From assembly GCA_020740775.1 (NCBI GenBank), contig JAHEWK010000007.1, forward strand, positions 248,001 to 312,000: DNA of 64,000 nt, in the 5' to 3' direction. The notes under the pieces were generated by a model. That model saw only the letters and a program-made list of their open reading frames with translations, had not been told where the DNA came from and did not search any database. This DNA is from Ilyonectria destructans. Lineage: Eukaryota > Ascomycota > Sordariomycetes > Hypocreales > Nectriaceae. The position numbers and the translations under genes were made by a program. This document shows positions 20,392 through 31,413 of this stretch, one piece after another. Each line of letters begins with the position of its first letter. The stretch's first letter is position 1.

Positions 20392-23300
20392 CTAAACCTT
20401 CCGACCATGGACAACAATAAATTGAAATACAATTGACTCTCGATGGGATTTCCTCAGAGCTTCCCTGAATCTCGCAGCCCATATTCTGGCCTCATCCGGC
20501 CAGTAGTCCAGCCCGCGGCGAAGGACCCGACTCGACAGGGACTCGATTGAATCCAACAGGTATTTGTAAAACAACAGCCCAATCTTCTTGCATTCGGGGT
20601 CTTTTGGCCATGACCCAAGGGGGATTAGAAAGTCTTTCTGGACGACATCCTTGAAATCAGCTTGCTCCAGTCCTGTCTTCAGAAACCGCGGTGCGTCGAG
20701 ACTGACTCCTACCGCAGAGAATGCGCGGGCTAAGGTCTGGAAGAACCCTGCTAACGGACCTGTGTAGGGCTTTACAATACCGTCATCTTGAATACAGGGG
20801 CACCATAATAGCTCCTGAAACTCAACAGAGCCTTCGGGTCTTAATTCTCTATTCGGCCACATAGAACTGTTAGCAATTGCCTTCATAAGTGGCGGGGTAT
20901 AGGCCAAATCTCATCTGGTCTGCAATCCTATATATTAGACATCAATGTAGATCAATCATACCTCTTGATCCATGCAACAAACTTAGACCAGTCATAGATA
21001 GCCATGGTCATATTGCGACAGTGAACAACATCCGGGTTATAGTCAGAACAAGGAAAAACCAGGCTAGACAATTCCACGATATCATCAATGAAGAATATGC
21101 AATTTGGTGGTACCCAGGTGGGCTGTATTGGACTGAGGTCAATTCCAGTCACTTCTGCGCGAGGATAGTCATTCGCCACTGAAGACAACGATTAGGTATG
21201 AGGAGGAGGAAGATATTGAAGGACCCGTCTCTCGTCGGAGAGAGAAACGACAACTTACTTTCGATCGCCCAAATTCCGGTGCCCGTCCCAACATCCAATA
21301 CGCGACCACCAAAATCCGGCGCAGAACAGAGGAGAGCTTTATCCTGAAGTACCAGTGTATGCAACACATGATGGAGTATTTCCTCGACATCTCTCCAGGA
21401 TTCGTCGTTCGGCAACATGTAGTCTTTCCACCCGTATGAATGGTAAGTGTGGCCTTCCTCCTGGATGTAGTTGCGAATGCTTGACGTCGAACTAATCGTA
21501 TGACTATCAAATTCGGGATAGGTCACTCCAACCAGGGCAATATCGTCCGTCATGACGTAGTCCGCATCCATGCTACTCCGAATACACAAACGATTTTCAG
21601 CAGTGTCCGTAGACACAGTCGTCGCTGAATTGACTGCTCGCAATTCCTCGACTGGATGTTCTATTCGCAAAGGTTCTGCCAATGCGAACGAACCACCTGT
21701 TGGTGATGCTGGCGGGCCCTCAGGCTTAGATTTGCGAACTGTCTGTGGTACTGGCTGATTGTCATCCCCAACGTTAAACTCATTGCCAGACTTCAGTTTT
21801 GAAGGCCTGTGTACAAGAATCACGGGGGTAGAAGTGCGCACTGATGCCACGGGATGCCCTGGGCTTACTCGTCGGTTCAGATCTTCATACTTCGCGTGCT
21901 TCTGAACCCGAGGATGAGTTCGGAGAAGCAGTCGTTCTGCTCGCCGGATTTTCAATACCACTCGACTCACATCATAGTGAATGCGTTCCGATACTCCCTT
22001 CATATCCTACGAGGGTTAGCTTCGACATTCCCGGTAACAGCATACGGCAATACCTCAGTAGTTGTCTGAATAATCCTTCCCAGATTGTCCAAAGTCTCCA
22101 CGTCTTTCTTCAATTGGCTACGAGCTACGTCAGTGTTCTCGGGATTATCTAAGCAAGGCGTCGGCTTCATGGGGACTATTTCGGACCCATTGGAATACAC
22201 CTCCTCGGCTGCACTCGACCTTGGGGGTACGGCATCTGAGAGGGGTCTTTGGCTGATAATCGAAGGTGAGGTGCTGTCTTTGGGCGGGGTATTTATCGTA
22301 AACTGCGCAAATGCGTCGCATAGGGTAAACTGTACAGTCTGCAGTTCCGTCAAGATGGCGGAACGAGTCTTTCCATGTTCTCGAGTAAGGTGATGTCGCA
22401 GTTCGGCCTCGTTATTCAAAATTGACTGAAGCAGCGCCTTATTGAGGCAGAATTTGGCACTGGGGAGACTATTAAGGCTCTGCCACAACATGCCTTTTCA
22501 ATCTCAATGTTAGCCGTCAGGTTTGTATCACGGTATCAAGTTCCACGCCTACCGACAGGTAATACGTGCTGGGACGTAGCAGGAGGGATGATAGCCAGAA
22601 GCTCCTTAGCATAGGCGGCCGCGGCTGCGGCCGCGTATCCCTGCCACTGGTTATTCTTGTGAGAGTCTGCATAGTCGCTGATACCGCGGATGACGAGGCA
22701 CGGGAAATTAGCATCAACGAGTCCGGCCGCCTCCATCTCGAAGCACACAGCACCCAGCTCATGGGCCCAGCGGTCTCGTGTCTTCCCGTGCTTCACGACC
22801 TGGTTGCCTGACGCTATTTTGCCATAATGAATTCTGCAGTGCTCTTCAACCCGAGCCGGCCGAGGGAGGAGTCGCGAGACGTCGCAGTCATCACAGGTTG
22901 CGGTGTTTCCATCATTAGATGCCTCTGGGTGGTCGTAGGCGGTATCGAAGAGCTTATCCAGCGCTGCGGCGGGACGAGCGTACTTGTCTTTCATGAACGG
23001 GTTACGTTCGAGCATCTCCGATAGGATACTGGGGATTCGGCTTGGCTGCAAGTTGTGACGCCCACGCAGGCTTTTGACGGCCGTGGCGAGATTGTCTGGC
23101 GGCGGCCTCCCAGAGCCGGCCGTCCGCTCAAACCTGCCGTCCCATACCGTCTTGCCTAAGTCGTATTGCACGATCAGATCGCCGACGACGATGTCACCGA
23201 GCCGTATATCGGTACCACCATTGCCTCCCCAACCCTCACCGCCACCTCTAGGAACGCCGCCTCCTATGCCGACCATAAGCCCGATCTGGATCTTGGGAAA

Positions 23301-23630
23301 GCTCCGGAGCATGTGGCTGGCCACTGCAGCAGCCTTGGCGATACCATAGTTGGGGAGGCACGCCAGAACGACGTTATGGTGGCCGATTCTGCCCAGCGTG
23401 TACGTGTTGCTGTCTGTTGGCCCGACTGGTAGGATTTCGTGCTCCTCATCGAGCATTCCTGTTGCTGCACCAAGCTCTAGTGGCAGAGCGCATACCCAAC
23501 CGACCGTGTAGTCGTCATGAGAACGGGACTCATGTCCATTGTCGGTCCGCTGTTGCTGCGGTACTGCGGCCGGCAATTCGCCCTCGAATTCGCCGTGAGG
23601 CTGGGGGCGGCGGCTGGCCTGGCCGCTCAT
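20392..23630 (-). CDS. fusion protein: PNP/UDP phosphorylase-like domain plus LaeA-like methyltransferase
   Basis: Five exons on the minus strand (23630-22553, 22493-22011, 21936-21259, 21178-20962, 20848-20392) join in phase to one 970-residue frame. Residues about 40-350 are a nucleoside phosphorylase (PNP_UDP) domain: DDYTVGWVCALPLELGAA, then LMVGIGGGVP, IRLGDIVVGD, and FEMEAAGLVDANFPCLVIRG with DYADSHKNNQWQGYAA. This subtype is usual at the N terminus of fungal NLR-like proteins. Residues about 360-520 form a helical, polar linker and 521-690 look disordered. From about 690 comes a class I methyltransferase like LaeA: YMLPNDE, then GRVLDVGTGTGIWAIE (about 731-746), TGIDLSPIQPTWVPPN and, after the fourth intron, LRPEGSVEFQELLW. 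No NACHT/NB-ARC NTPase, TPR or ankyrin repeats are present. If separate, the second gene would start at 22491, but the phase match and lack of a stop favour fusion. Confidence 0.8.
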
Positions 23631-24816
23631 GCTGGTATTATTGGCAAGCGGTCAAGACTATGCGGAACAGATGATTCGCTGACGAGAGGAAGGGGAGCAA
23701 GTGATGGGCGGCTTGACCCAGACGTGGAGGATTTTGCAACATGGTACTGAACATATTGTGTGGGTGCCTTGGGCACTGCCTCGCTCTATTTGCACTGCAA
23801 TCTTAGCTCTGACAGTGGTGTGTATTTTTCCAGCCTGGTCATACTACACCAAAACATGGTTGGATTGCGTAGTAGTGTTACTAGCATTCGGGTCGTTACA
23901 CACAATATTTGCTTAGGCGGAAAGCAACATTCATTTCAGTAGAGAGTGCAAAGGGGCAAATGCAAATCAACGCGAAATAGAGCCTTTGAAAACAAAGAAT
24001 GTTGATTGCAATGTCTTTTTCTCATTCGTCGCCATCCTTTGTGCCGTATTTGAAACCTCCGAAGTCTTACCTGATGATGCGCTACCCTAGACAGCAGGCG
24101 GACAACCACCTGGCAAAAGACGGTGTCTAAAATGGGTCCATGATTATAACAAATAGCGTGCTATGACAATTTCATCATCCAAATTTTAATATCTACGGAT
24201 CAGTGCTATGGTTTGTCAGTCGCGAATTTCCTCTCCGGTTAGAAATGCCGATGACGACCATGTTTGTTTTGGAAGATTTAGCAACGAATATTGCTACTCC
24301 ACAGTGCACTATTAATACTAACTGTATCATGTAGCCAACACTCCCTAGACCTCGATTGTATGTGTAGATGGATTACTTAATAGACCCGATACCTGGAATA
24401 AGCCTTTGAAAGAACACAAGGTGATGATGGTGGTTGAGATCTCTTGGTGGTGGAATGCGGATGACTGACGCAAATCGCTTCTCGGTTAGTCATGTCACTT
24501 GTGAAGCGTTAACGTTGTCTTTAGCACCAATAAATCACATTAAACGCCCCGATATACATGGCTTTGGTACTCTACGGGACATACGGAGTAGACGTGCAAT
24601 GGTGAATCTTTGACTTACCCCTTATGACGTCATCTGGCAATAGCGCTGACATGGCATCGCTAGCCGGAGGTACTTTAGTTGCACCCATGGCGGCTCGGAC
24701 TTTTACCTTGCACGTACTGACCCACAATCAGAGCAACAGCCGTTTAACACGGAACCACATGCAATTTAACTTGAACGAAGCAAGGGAAAGAAAGACAAAG
24801 AAAACCAATTTCGAAC
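23631..24816. promoter_or_regulatory. divergent intergenic region between PNP fusion and ankyrin gene
   Basis: About 1.2 kb between two divergent starts, presumably holding both promoters. Open frames such as 23701-23916 carry no family mark. No repeat is seen. Confidence 0.4.
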
Positions 24817-25998
24817 ATGGCATCACAAAAGGAACAGGCTCTACAGCAGAGGATGCTGCAGGCACGAGAGCGGCAATTCCAGGTGCTGGCAGCTCGACAG
24901 CAGCAGCAGCAGCAGCGAGGCATGGGTGGTATGAACCAGATGGGAAATCAGATGGGAAATCAGATGGGAAATCAAATGGGACAGCAAATGGGACAGCAAA
25001 TGGGACAGCAAATGGGACAGCAAACTGCCCAGACTCAACCAAGAACTATGGCAACCATGGGCTCATCCATGGCTACACCCTACGACGATATCCCCATCAC
25101 AGGGCCAGATGACTTGGATCTCTTTACAGGCCAACCCCCTTCACAACCGGACTTTGCTTCATTTCAAGCTGCCTGTCGGCATGGCCATCTCTCCACCATC
25201 GAGTCGATCATCACTTCCAAGCCTCGAACGCCGGCTTTTCTGCATCAAGGCCTGATCCTCGCTCTTGGCTCCGGTAAAGTCGACGCTGCCCGCTGCTTGC
25301 TCGAGGCCGGTGCGCCCATTACACGCCAAACCCCAAGACACATCCTCTCAGCGCCCGAAGACCAGAAGATCCCCTTGTTCGAGCTTCTCACGCAGCACGG
25401 CTGGACCACCAACACGCCGGGCTTCTACGGTGCTGTGCTGCTCCCCAGAGTCGTCACCAACGACGCCCTCCTCGACTGGTTCCTCGCCCACGGCGCAGAT
25501 CCCAACCTGGGAGCGCAACGCGACAACCGCGACCGCAATGGCACGCCCGATACCGACTCGTGCGTAGCGCTCGAGACAGCCGCATCGCACGGCACCGCTG
25601 AGGCAGTGCAGAAGCTGCTAAGCGCCGGCGCGCAAATGCGAAACGGAGCGCCGCTGTACTTTGCAGCGGGCGTTTGCCCTCACGGCGCGAACCCCCATGC
25701 AGGTCCTGTCACACCAAGCAGGGATTTCGATGCCGGAAGGATTCCCGTCATGGCGCAGCTTGTGGAGAATGGCGCCGACGTGAACCAAAAGCTGGAGTCT
25801 CGCCACATGAACCCGCAGTATCCGATTGTCAACGCCGTCATGGCAGGGGCCGTCGAGAGAGTGAAGTGGCTGCTGAGCCAGGGGGCCGATCCTGACTTGA
25901 GAGGCGCATTTGGGAGTGCTACCCAGTATGCTGAGAGGATGGGGAGCGACGAGATGAAGAGGATTCTCCAGGAGGAGAGCTTGCAGCGCAGGGGTTAG
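24817..25998 (+). CDS. ankyrin-repeat protein with Q/M-rich N-terminal repeat tract
   Basis: A single exon of 393 codons. Residues 1-75 are a charged helix followed by a glutamine run and a tandem tetrapeptide tract of MGNQ then MGQQ units. Residues about 110-385 contain ankyrin repeats, seen as FQAACRHGHLSTIESII, ALGSGKVDAARCLLEAGAP, DALLDWFLAHGADPN, AASHGTAEAVQKLLSAGA, MAQLVENGADVNQ and AVERVKWLLSQGADPDLRG. Such proteins are protein-interaction scaffolds, cytosolic or nuclear; no catalytic domain is present. The start at 24817 is supported by a clean MASQKEQALQQRML helix. It is divergent from the PNP fusion, with about 1.2 kb between. Its role is unknown. The Q-rich tract could mediate aggregation or low-complexity interactions, but that is inference. 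Confidence 0.88.
   Translation: MASQKEQALQQRMLQARERQFQVLAARQQQQQQRGMGGMNQMGNQMGNQMGNQMGQQMGQQMGQQMGQQTAQTQPRTMATMGSSMATPYDDIPITGPDDLDLFTGQPPSQPDFASFQAACRHGHLSTIESIITSKPRTPAFLHQGLILALGSGKVDAARCLLEAGAPITRQTPRHILSAPEDQKIPLFELLTQHGWTTNTPGFYGAVLLPRVVTNDALLDWFLAHGADPNLGAQRDNRDRNGTPDTDSCVALETAASHGTAEAVQKLLSAGAQMRNGAPLYFAAGVCPHGANPHAGPVTPSRDFDAGRIPVMAQLVENGADVNQKLESRHMNPQYPIVNAVMAGAVERVKWLLSQGADPDLRGAFGSATQYAERMGSDEMKRILQEESLQRRG
24945..25020. repeat. 12-bp in-frame coding repeat
   Basis: Units ATGGGAAATCAG and ATGGGACAGCAA are repeated about seven times, encoding MGNQ and MGQQ. The same DNA is open in a second plus-strand frame (SDGK/ANGT repeats), a by-product of the repeat. Confidence 0.85.
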
Positions 25999-26847
25999 CT
26001 AGGGCTGTTACAGTACTCCACAAGGCTGTAGAGCATGAGTTATTACAGCGTTGCAGGGGCTGGACGTGTTTGACATGTAGCAAGAAGCTATGTGCGTTCT
26101 TTCAGTCGTGATTTAGTTTGTGCTGTAAGTATACCACGGAAGCTGAGTGAATCAAATTATTTATCAAATACACGTACTGCCTTGAAGCTGATTAGCAAAA
26201 CAAAATCAAGCTTGTGCAGTACGGGATCGCTTTGATCGCTCCCCGACCCCTGGAGCCTGTAGGCACTAAGATAAATACGAGATGGTACTGTACTACGTCG
26301 TACGCGCATTTTGACTCCCCTGCAGGGCTACTAAGCGCAATCTCATCCTTCAGGTCCGAAATAAAACTTGGCAACCTGGCCCTAAGAACGGGCCGTACAT
26401 AAGGCAAAGCGCCTACAGCGATGCATCATTGGCAGTACAGGCCTTACATACGTACAGGGGGCAGCTCCTGCGCCGCAACAAGGATCGAGCTAGGAATTGC
26501 ACATCCTAATATGGGTTTCTTGGGGGCCGTAATATGGGAACAGGACGAGCCGTGATCCGGAGGAAGGCATTCCTTGAAGGATTTTAGTGCCATGGTGCTA
26601 AAATCTGACCCGTTACGCGGGACTTTGGCCATTTCGCTAAATAGTTATGACAGCGGATGCACTTGTTATTTCTCCGGATGGAGGATATAGAAACAGATAT
26701 CCTCGATATGTTGACTGTTGAAGGACAACCACGGGTTGTCGGCCATCCTCCCGCTCTCGCCGTTCATTCATCATCGACCGCCTCTCAAGTTCATTCATTC
26801 GCTGCAACTTCTTCTCTCGTTGTGGCCTCCAACAATTGACAAGCAAA
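25999..26847. other. intergenic, no gene seen
   Basis: Between the ankyrin gene and the secreted mucin-like protein. Short open frames only. A polypyrimidine-rich stretch precedes the start at 26848, as in many fungal promoters. Confidence 0.4.
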
Positions 26848-29800
26848 ATGCGGTCTCACGGCTGGTCAGTACCAGCCGGTCGCGCATTCCTTGTGCTGGC
26901 CTCGCTGCCACTCTACGTGTCTGCGCAAGCAGATATCTTCAATACTCCGGTACCCGTGGTCGAGCCGCCTACAACGTAAGTGATGATGGAAATCTTCGAA
27001 AAAGAAAAAGCCCCTAACTCGACGTTAGCACCCAAGATGCCACCAGCACTACCGTCTTCGTTCCCATCTTTAACACGCCTGTCGAGCAGCCCACCACTGA
27101 GACCTCCATCGCTGTTGAGGAGACTACAACAACAAGCTTGGTTCCTGTCGCTCCCGAAACTGTCGACCCTGTAAATACTCCTGGTAGTGAGACGACGACA
27201 ACTGAGGTGCTGATCCAGGACACCACCACCACGGAACTGCCTGTTGACACCACCACCACTGAGTTGCTTGTTGACACTACCACCACTGAACTGCCTTTTG
27301 GTACTCCCACCACTGAGATTCCTGTTGCTGTTGACACCACCACCACTGAGTTGCCTGTTGCTGTTGACACCACCACCACTGAACTGCCTGTTGAGGTTAC
27401 TACCACAACGGAGCAGCTCCCTGAGACCACCACCACCACTCCCGGATTTCCCGAAGATACCACTACTACGGCTGTGCAGCCTATCGATACTACGACTACT
27501 ACCGAGCAGCCAATTGAGGCTCCCACCACAACTACAGAGCTTGCCGCTGAGACTACTACTACTACGGTCGAACAACCCGCTGACACTACAACCGCCGAGG
27601 GTGATCCTGCGGCTACCATCACCGATGCCCCAGTCCTCACCACTGCTACAGGTGCTGCTGCCACCTCGAGCGTGTCTTCCGTGTCGACTGAGATCCTGGG
27701 TCTGATCCCCATCATCAACTCCTGGAAGGACAACGTCGAGAACCTCAAAGATGAGACCAAGAACGCGGTTGACGAAGTAAAGGACCACGTCCTCGCCGTG
27801 ATCAAGGACCTGGGCGGCGACTCCACCAAGCCCTGCGACAAAAAGAGGAAGCGCGGCCTTTTCGGTTTCATCGGAGACATCGTCAACAGCCTGGTCTGTA
27901 TCACTCAGGACCTGACCGATATCTCGAGTAATATCGTGATTGGCGATGTCACTGCTGTTACTAGTGTCATAAGTGGTGTCCAGGCCACGACGGAGGAGCT
28001 CACCGAGGAGGAAAACGACCAGAGCGACCAGAACAGCGAACAAGAGTCGACGGAGCAGCAGTCTTCTACAGAAGAGCCCACCTCGACCACGACGTCTCCC
28101 TGTACAGACGACACGGCCGAGCACGTAACCGTCATCTGCAAGCCCACCACCATTACTGATAATGGCAACGTTCGCACTACCGAGACCTGCTTTGAATCCA
28201 TCACTGTTGAAGTCACCGGCTGCTCCGTCACCGAAGCAACTACAGTCATCTCAACCACTGCCACAGCTCCGGCCATCACGCCCTGTTCTCCAGACACTTG
28301 TGGCGGTGTTGATGCCTGCCCCATGGGCGCGATCCCTCTGAGCGGTGCTGACATGAACTATGTCTCGTCCCAGGCTGACTGCGGTGCCCTTTCCACCGTC
28401 ACCACCTCCGTGCTTCCCACCGGCTACGGCGCTCTGAACGAAATCTCTGTTGCTGCACCTACGCCCCGCGCTGAGTCTGACGGCTCCGCCACCAAGAAGC
28501 GAGGTTTGTCTGCTCGCACCTTTCCCGACAACACCACTCCTAATCCGTCCTACGTCGAGAACTTGATACCCTTCTGGGTCAGTCAGGATGGAAATACGTC
28601 TGGACACTGGTTCGGCTTCCCCGATGCGGGCCAAGGATCTGCAGGTGTCAATGGTATCTATGGCTGCACAGCCGTTATCATCGTCTCCGAGAAAGGTGTC
28701 TATCTCTCACACATCTGGGAGAACCCTGTCTTTATCGACAACTACTGGAATCCGACCGATGACGCTTCCTTCAGTGCAAACGCCTTCGAGGCCCTTCGAG
28801 ACGGCACGCCAAAAGCACAGAGCATCACTGCCCTCGTTGGTGACGATGCCAACCCCGGTGTCTTGAACGCCATCTACTCTCCCAAGGTCTTCGTCCTTAC
28901 TCCCTTCACTGGGCTCAACGATCCCACCGGCGTCACTACCCAATTCCGATACCAGGACCGTGCTCAGCAGCTCGCTGATAACCTCGCCGGAATCATTCCC
29001 GGATCTGGCGGCAGCGGTCGCCTCCTGGGCTACACCCGCACTAATGAGTACCTCTCTAAAGCGGACATCGGTTTTTGGGGTCGAGCTATCTTGGAAGTCG
29101 ATGCGTTGCAGTCCGTCCTGGTGTCTCCTTTCGCCCATGAGGGCAGTCTTGGTCTTCGTATTGCTCGATGGAGGTTGTGGGTTGAGGACCAGCTTGTCAC
29201 CTACCAAGACTTCTGGGCTCCCGACCATAATCTCCTCAATGGCAACCAGAAGCGACAGGACTCGGATGTCGACGCGTGCTTGATTGTGGGTACTGGTACT
29301 GATACCACCACGGCGGCCACTTCTACTGCCACTGACGCTACCACTACTGAAGCGACCACGACTGAAGCTGAGACAACAGAGACTACTCAAACCGCAGAGA
29401 CGACCGTCGAGTCAACAACTGATATCACTGATATTCAGACTACCACCCCCCCTACGACTTTGCAAACCTCGACTCGCATCACCACTTCCGCGCCTGACAC
29501 CACTTCAGACCAAGAAACCACTACGACCGAGGATACCTTTACTGGTCCAGTCCTCTGTGTCAACTTTGGCGGTCCTCGGGTCGCTACCCCTTACTGCCAG
29601 TGCTCTACAACCACCGAGGGCCAGACTTTCTTTGCCACTGCTCCCCTCATTTCGAACCGGTGCACAGGCTATACTACCTTCCCCTCCGCCGTCACCGTTG
29701 AGCCCACTGATGTCGTGACTGCGGCACCCACTACCACTCAAGACGCGATCCCCACGACACCACTAACAAGGCAGGCCATTGTTTGTCACAACGAAGCCGA

Positions 29801-30214
29801 CTTCCCCGGGCACGCGGACATTAATGGAGGCTCTCAGGACGACTATTCAACAGATTTTAGCGGACTGAGCGGACCCAACGGGGACGACAACCTTTACGAC
29901 GGAGCGGGAACTGTTGAGTTGAGCAAGTCGGATAAGCACGGCGTCTCATACTACTACTCAGTCAACTGGATAGATGGATGTGTAACAACCCAAGACACGC
30001 AAAACTTCCGGTTCCCCTTGGGCATGGGTGGTATTATCACTGCCTACTTGATGGTGAGAGAAGACTATACAAAGTGTAAGTGACGATATGATTATATCTC
30101 TGAAAGCCTTTCAAAGAAGACATGTGCTGACTTTATTCGATAGGTTCCAACGGCGGTGTTGGCGGAAGTGTACAGGTTGGCTGTTTGTTATACACATTCA
30201 CTGGTGGAAAGTAA
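26848..30214 (+). CDS. large secreted mucin-like protein with conserved C-terminal fungal domain
   Basis: Three exons (26848-26975, 27029-30075, 30144-30214) join in phase for 1081 residues. A signal peptide is clear at the start (hydrophobic LASLPLYVSA then QA). Residues about 30-270 are a Thr/Pro-rich mucin-like stalk with repeated TTTELPV-type units, likely heavily O-glycosylated. A globular region around residues 530-780 contains LIPFWVSQDGN, GIYGCTAVIIVSEKG, SHIWENPVF and NAIYSPKVFVLTPF, and seems conserved among fungal secreted proteins although I cannot name its function. A second Thr-rich linker follows. The C terminus reads ADINGGSQDDY, YYYSVNWIDGC and VQVGCLLYTF, resembling the end module of killer-toxin-type fungal chitinase-like proteins. 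Dibasic KKR/KR sites (about residues 315-320 and 545) could be Kex2 cleavage points. No GH18 catalytic motif is present. It probably acts in the cell wall or outside the cell. Confidence 0.85.
27190..27600. repeat. Thr-rich mucin repeat tract in coding DNA
   Basis: Degenerate 24-30 bp units of the form GTTGACACCACCACCACTGA encode VDTTTTELP-like peptides. They make the minus strand look like one long open frame, which is a shadow. Confidence 0.8.
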
Positions 30215-30968
30215 AGTTGGGGAAAAAATTACTTAGACTTCCGAGAAAGGGAAAATTCAGAGCTGCATTAATAGAATTAATCCGTTGATTAAAATCCCTT
30301 ATCGGTTTGCTATTTACAATACCTAATGCACTGGCACCGATGATACTTACCAACGCGCCGTCGACAAATTTAACGACTTTATCTACAATGAGTTTGCATC
30401 TTACCACCCACAATGACCGCCCCTGCCCCTCCACCCATCCGGGAAACACAGTGGGAGTTACTCACCACATATGTTAAAAGAACGAAGAGAGGTCCAGGGT
30501 TGACGTAGAGATCAAATAAAGCCCACAGGCAGTGACTGAGTTATTACAGCCAAACGGGCTCCTTCAAAAGGCAAAAAGCTTTTAGATACTCAGTGACGAG
30601 GTTTAACTTTCATTCGTACTTGTCCTAGGCGATCAAAATCCGGTTTTCCCAAATGTTGAAGGCTTCGTAGTTCACTCTCGGCTGAACTGATATTAAGAAG
30701 CCTATTATAGCTACTGCGCTAATCCACTACCTGGCTCGGTTTACTCCATTACTCGCTGGGGAACGCTTTTAGAATGTCTAAGAAGCATTTACCGTCCCTC
30801 CTTCCTTATTTATTTTATGACTCATAGATCAGGGACTGGACTTGACGGTATATCCCCGTAATAGCCCTGTCTACACGTGAAACGTAATTAGACTGAGTAA
30901 TTTTAGGAATCTAGGATATTAAACCCCTAACTTCGAGTATATGCGATTATATAGTAAACAGGCAGCCC
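30215..30968. other. intergenic, no gene seen
   Basis: Between two convergent 3' ends. The start of this block is AT-leaning. No recognisable gene or repeat. Confidence 0.4.
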
Positions 30969-31413
30969 CTACGTTGTGTAAGAATATCCTTCAATGCGCT
31001 TGTAGATCTGAAATTGACGGGGCTTGACAAAAAGCGGCTCGGTAGCCTCAAGATAGGGCTTATAATACTCCTTTGTCATTTGGTGCTGTGTGCAATATTA
31101 GTGTCTCTCCAGTGGGACGAACAATGTTAGTGTGGTTACAAACCTGCTGGAACCATTCCGCCGACGCAGACCTTATAGCTTCGTTAGCTCTGCCAGAACC
31201 GTACGCAAGCAAGACAAGTGACTGAACATACCAGTTTTCTACCCAACAGAGTTCTCCTGGGTTCTCTGGTGACTGGTACACCTCGAAGAATGTGCATTCG
31301 GGCTCCGAAATCACGTTTTTGTAGGCGAGCTTGAAATGCTTGAAAAACTCCGGCACATTCAGTGGGTCAATGAAGACCGTGACGTGCAGACTAAATCCTG
31401 ATTCTGCCGCCAT
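30969..31413 (-). CDS. small antibiotic biosynthesis monooxygenase (ABM) domain protein
   Basis: Three exons on the minus strand (31413-31232, 31171-31144, 31085-30969) join in phase for 108 residues, the usual length for a single dimeric alpha+beta barrel ABM protein. The pattern is characteristic: a strand FSLHVTVFIDP, then helix FFKHFKLAYKNVISEPECTF, strand FFEVYQSPENPGELCWVENW, a short exon SAEWFQQ, and a final helix/strand TKEYYKPYLEATEPLF with a C-terminal QIYKRI. ABM proteins are cofactor-free oxygenases or quinol-forming and detoxifying enzymes, often near tailoring genes. The start at 31413 (MAAESGF) is chosen because upstream residues in the frame do not match the family. Neighbours are unrelated secreted proteins; the substrate is unknown. 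Confidence 0.82.

Noticed and set aside
22491..22491. Separate gene starting at the ATG at 22491 for the methyltransferase
   Set aside because: The exon before (ending 22553) joins to 22493 in phase with good splice sites and no stop codon in between is retained; a separate promoter of about 60 bp would be implausibly short. Not fully excluded.
24624..25112. Plus-strand frame overlapping the ankyrin gene start
   Set aside because: It owes its length to the 12-bp repeat; the ankyrin frame is longer, has domain support and a good start.
26913..28124. Long minus-strand open frame of 403 codons
   Set aside because: It is the antisense of the Thr-rich mucin repeat; it consists of low-complexity Gly/Ser/Val runs and no family motif, while the plus strand gives a coherent secreted protein with phased introns.
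28707..29390. Minus-strand open frame of 227 codons
   Set aside because: Antisense shadow of the globular domain of the secreted protein; composition is Ser/Gly/Arg rich and unlike a protein.
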